This document shows, in pieces, positions 13,405 through 13,905 of a DNA stretch of 13,905 nt. Origin of the DNA: an uncultured Clostridia bacterium (GTDB lineage Bacteria; Bacillota_A; Clostridia; Oscillospirales; Acutalibacteraceae); assembly GCA_937891215.1 (NCBI GenBank), contig CALAEU010000218.1:1-13905 (forward strand), in the 5' to 3' direction. Below the pieces are notes generated by a model. That model did no database searches and was not told the origin of the DNA. It saw nothing but the letters and a program-made list of their open reading frames with translations. How positions within the stretch are numbered: the first letter of the stretch is position 1; the number at the start of each line of letters is the position of its first letter. The translations under genes and the position numbers were made by a program.

Positions 13405-13621
13405 AGTTTCAGGAATTACCCCCGATTTTATTAAATCGAATCTTTCTGATCCTCAAGCATTAATTGAATTTGAATATGCAAATGAATATTATAGAAGTAA
13501 TCCTTTGGTAAATAAAATAGGTCATTCTTTAGGCTATTCAGAAGCTGACTTGGATTATCTGTTTATGCATAAATGCTTACCTGAGCCAGAAAAAAAGGAG
13601 GTGGATATTAACAATGCTTAA
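13401..13621 (+). pseudogene. Small phage-type gene with a one-base frameshift
   Basis: An ATG at 13401 has AGAGG 7 nt upstream and starts MKFQELP, but in this frame it stops after 20 codons. One frame over, an open stretch with no start codon continues with PDFIKSNLSDPQALIEFEYANEYY and so on to EKKEVDINNA and TAA. Adding one C to the run of five C at 13419-13423 joins the two into an intact protein of about 73 residues, MKFQELPPDFIKSN onward. The stop overlaps the start of the following DUF1353 gene. The gene is therefore broken by a single-base loss in a homopolymer, or the base is missing from the assembly. I do not recognise the family; its neighbours suggest a small phage protein. Confidence 0.66.
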
Positions 13622-13905
13622 ATGGTGTGAAAATAAAAAGGTTATTGTTTCTTTTGATGCAATCCCTCTTGTTGGAATTCGCTATATATTACCATCGACA
13701 CTAAAAGAAATGAAAAAGTCGATAAAGAAATATCCTTTTATAAATAAGAGATTGTTAAAAGTGGAACTTGTTGATATAAAAAAAGATAAAAAATACAAGT
13801 TTGAGATTCCAAAATGTTATTGTTTTGACGGGGCATCAGTGCCCCGTTTTTTTTGGAGAATAATAGGTCCTGCATCACATTCTGCAGTAACAAAATGCAC
13901 TGTCG
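13614..13905 (+). CDS. DUF1353 family phage protein, N-terminal part
   Basis: Ninety-seven codons are visible before the window ends. The conserved DUF1353 motif FDGASVPRFFWRIIGPASHSA is at about residues 71-91, here following a non-conserved N-terminal region (MLKWCENKKVIVSF and so on). DUF1353 proteins occur in tailed-phage and prophage genomes near late genes; their biochemical role is not settled. AGGAGG lies 12 nt before the ATG, slightly long, and the start overlaps the end of the frameshifted gene by 8 nt. The motif region contains a terminator-like hairpin in the DNA. Whether the gene is complete cannot be seen. Confidence 0.8.
   Translation, partial: MLKWCENKKVIVSFDAIPLVGIRYILPSTLKEMKKSIKKYPFINKRLLKVELVDIKKDKKYKFEIPKCYCFDGASVPRFFWRIIGPASHSAVTKCTV
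13828..13854 (+). terminator. Intrinsic-terminator sequence inside the DUF1353 reading frame
   Basis: ACGGGGCA and TGCCCCGT form a perfect 8-bp stem around a TCAG tetraloop, and a run of eight T (13847-13854) begins with the last base of the stem. By sequence it is the strongest intrinsic terminator in the window. It lies in frame within the codons for D72-G-A-S-V-P-R-F-F, so it may be a coding coincidence or a real attenuator. Confidence 0.55.

Overview
The window looks like a chromosomal segment of a low-GC, endospore-forming Clostridia (Bacillota), probably a gut-type or uncultured lineage; I cannot name the genus. The evidence is AT-rich DNA, strong AGGAGG-type ribosome binding sites, the sporulation genes gpr and spoIIP, the yceD-rpmF pair next to a DUF512/der pair, and consensus sigma-A promoters. 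Almost everything from 1 to 12247 is read from the minus strand. Only the right-hand 1.5 kb is on the plus strand.

Reading in the direction of transcription (right to left), the host part has four blocks. (i) An OmpR-family response regulator and its histidine kinase (11887-9961) are followed by a VTC-type polyphosphate polymerase domain protein, a DUF4956 membrane protein and a secreted beta-helix lipoprotein of the Cthe_2159 carbohydrate-binding type (9891-6615). The promoters of the regulator and of the VTC operon share the direct repeat TTCAAT-N5-TTCAAT at nearly the same distance from the -10 box, so the two-component system probably controls both. (ii) A sporulation block holds germination protease gpr, spoIIP and a 58-residue membrane protein (6552-4317). 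(iii) Glucose-6-phosphate isomerase and a small P-loop protein (4180-2369) have a clear promoter and terminator. (iv) yceD, rpmF, a DUF512 radical-SAM-like protein and the start of der (2236-1) run from a consensus TTGACA-17-TATAAT promoter.

The right end (12002-13905) is accessory DNA. An XRE repressor diverges from a two-gene operon of unrecognised function: a short-zinc-motif soluble protein and a membrane-anchored coiled-coil protein. The shared intergenic region has three copies of an operator-like repeat about 51-52 bp apart, two of which flank the plus-strand promoter. Directly downstream lie phage-derived pieces: a 5'-truncated C-terminal remnant, a small gene broken by one missing base in a run of C, and the start of a DUF1353 phage protein. 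The DUF1353 reading frame contains a textbook intrinsic-terminator sequence. The simplest reading is a self-regulated cargo cassette sitting in a decaying prophage.

A second theme is RNA structure over translation starts. Inverted repeats bury the Shine-Dalgarno of gpr and of the VTC gene, and a further pair spans the spoIIP start. For gpr and VTC, the candidate internal promoter would start transcription past the left arm, so only read-through mRNA could fold the inhibitory hairpin.
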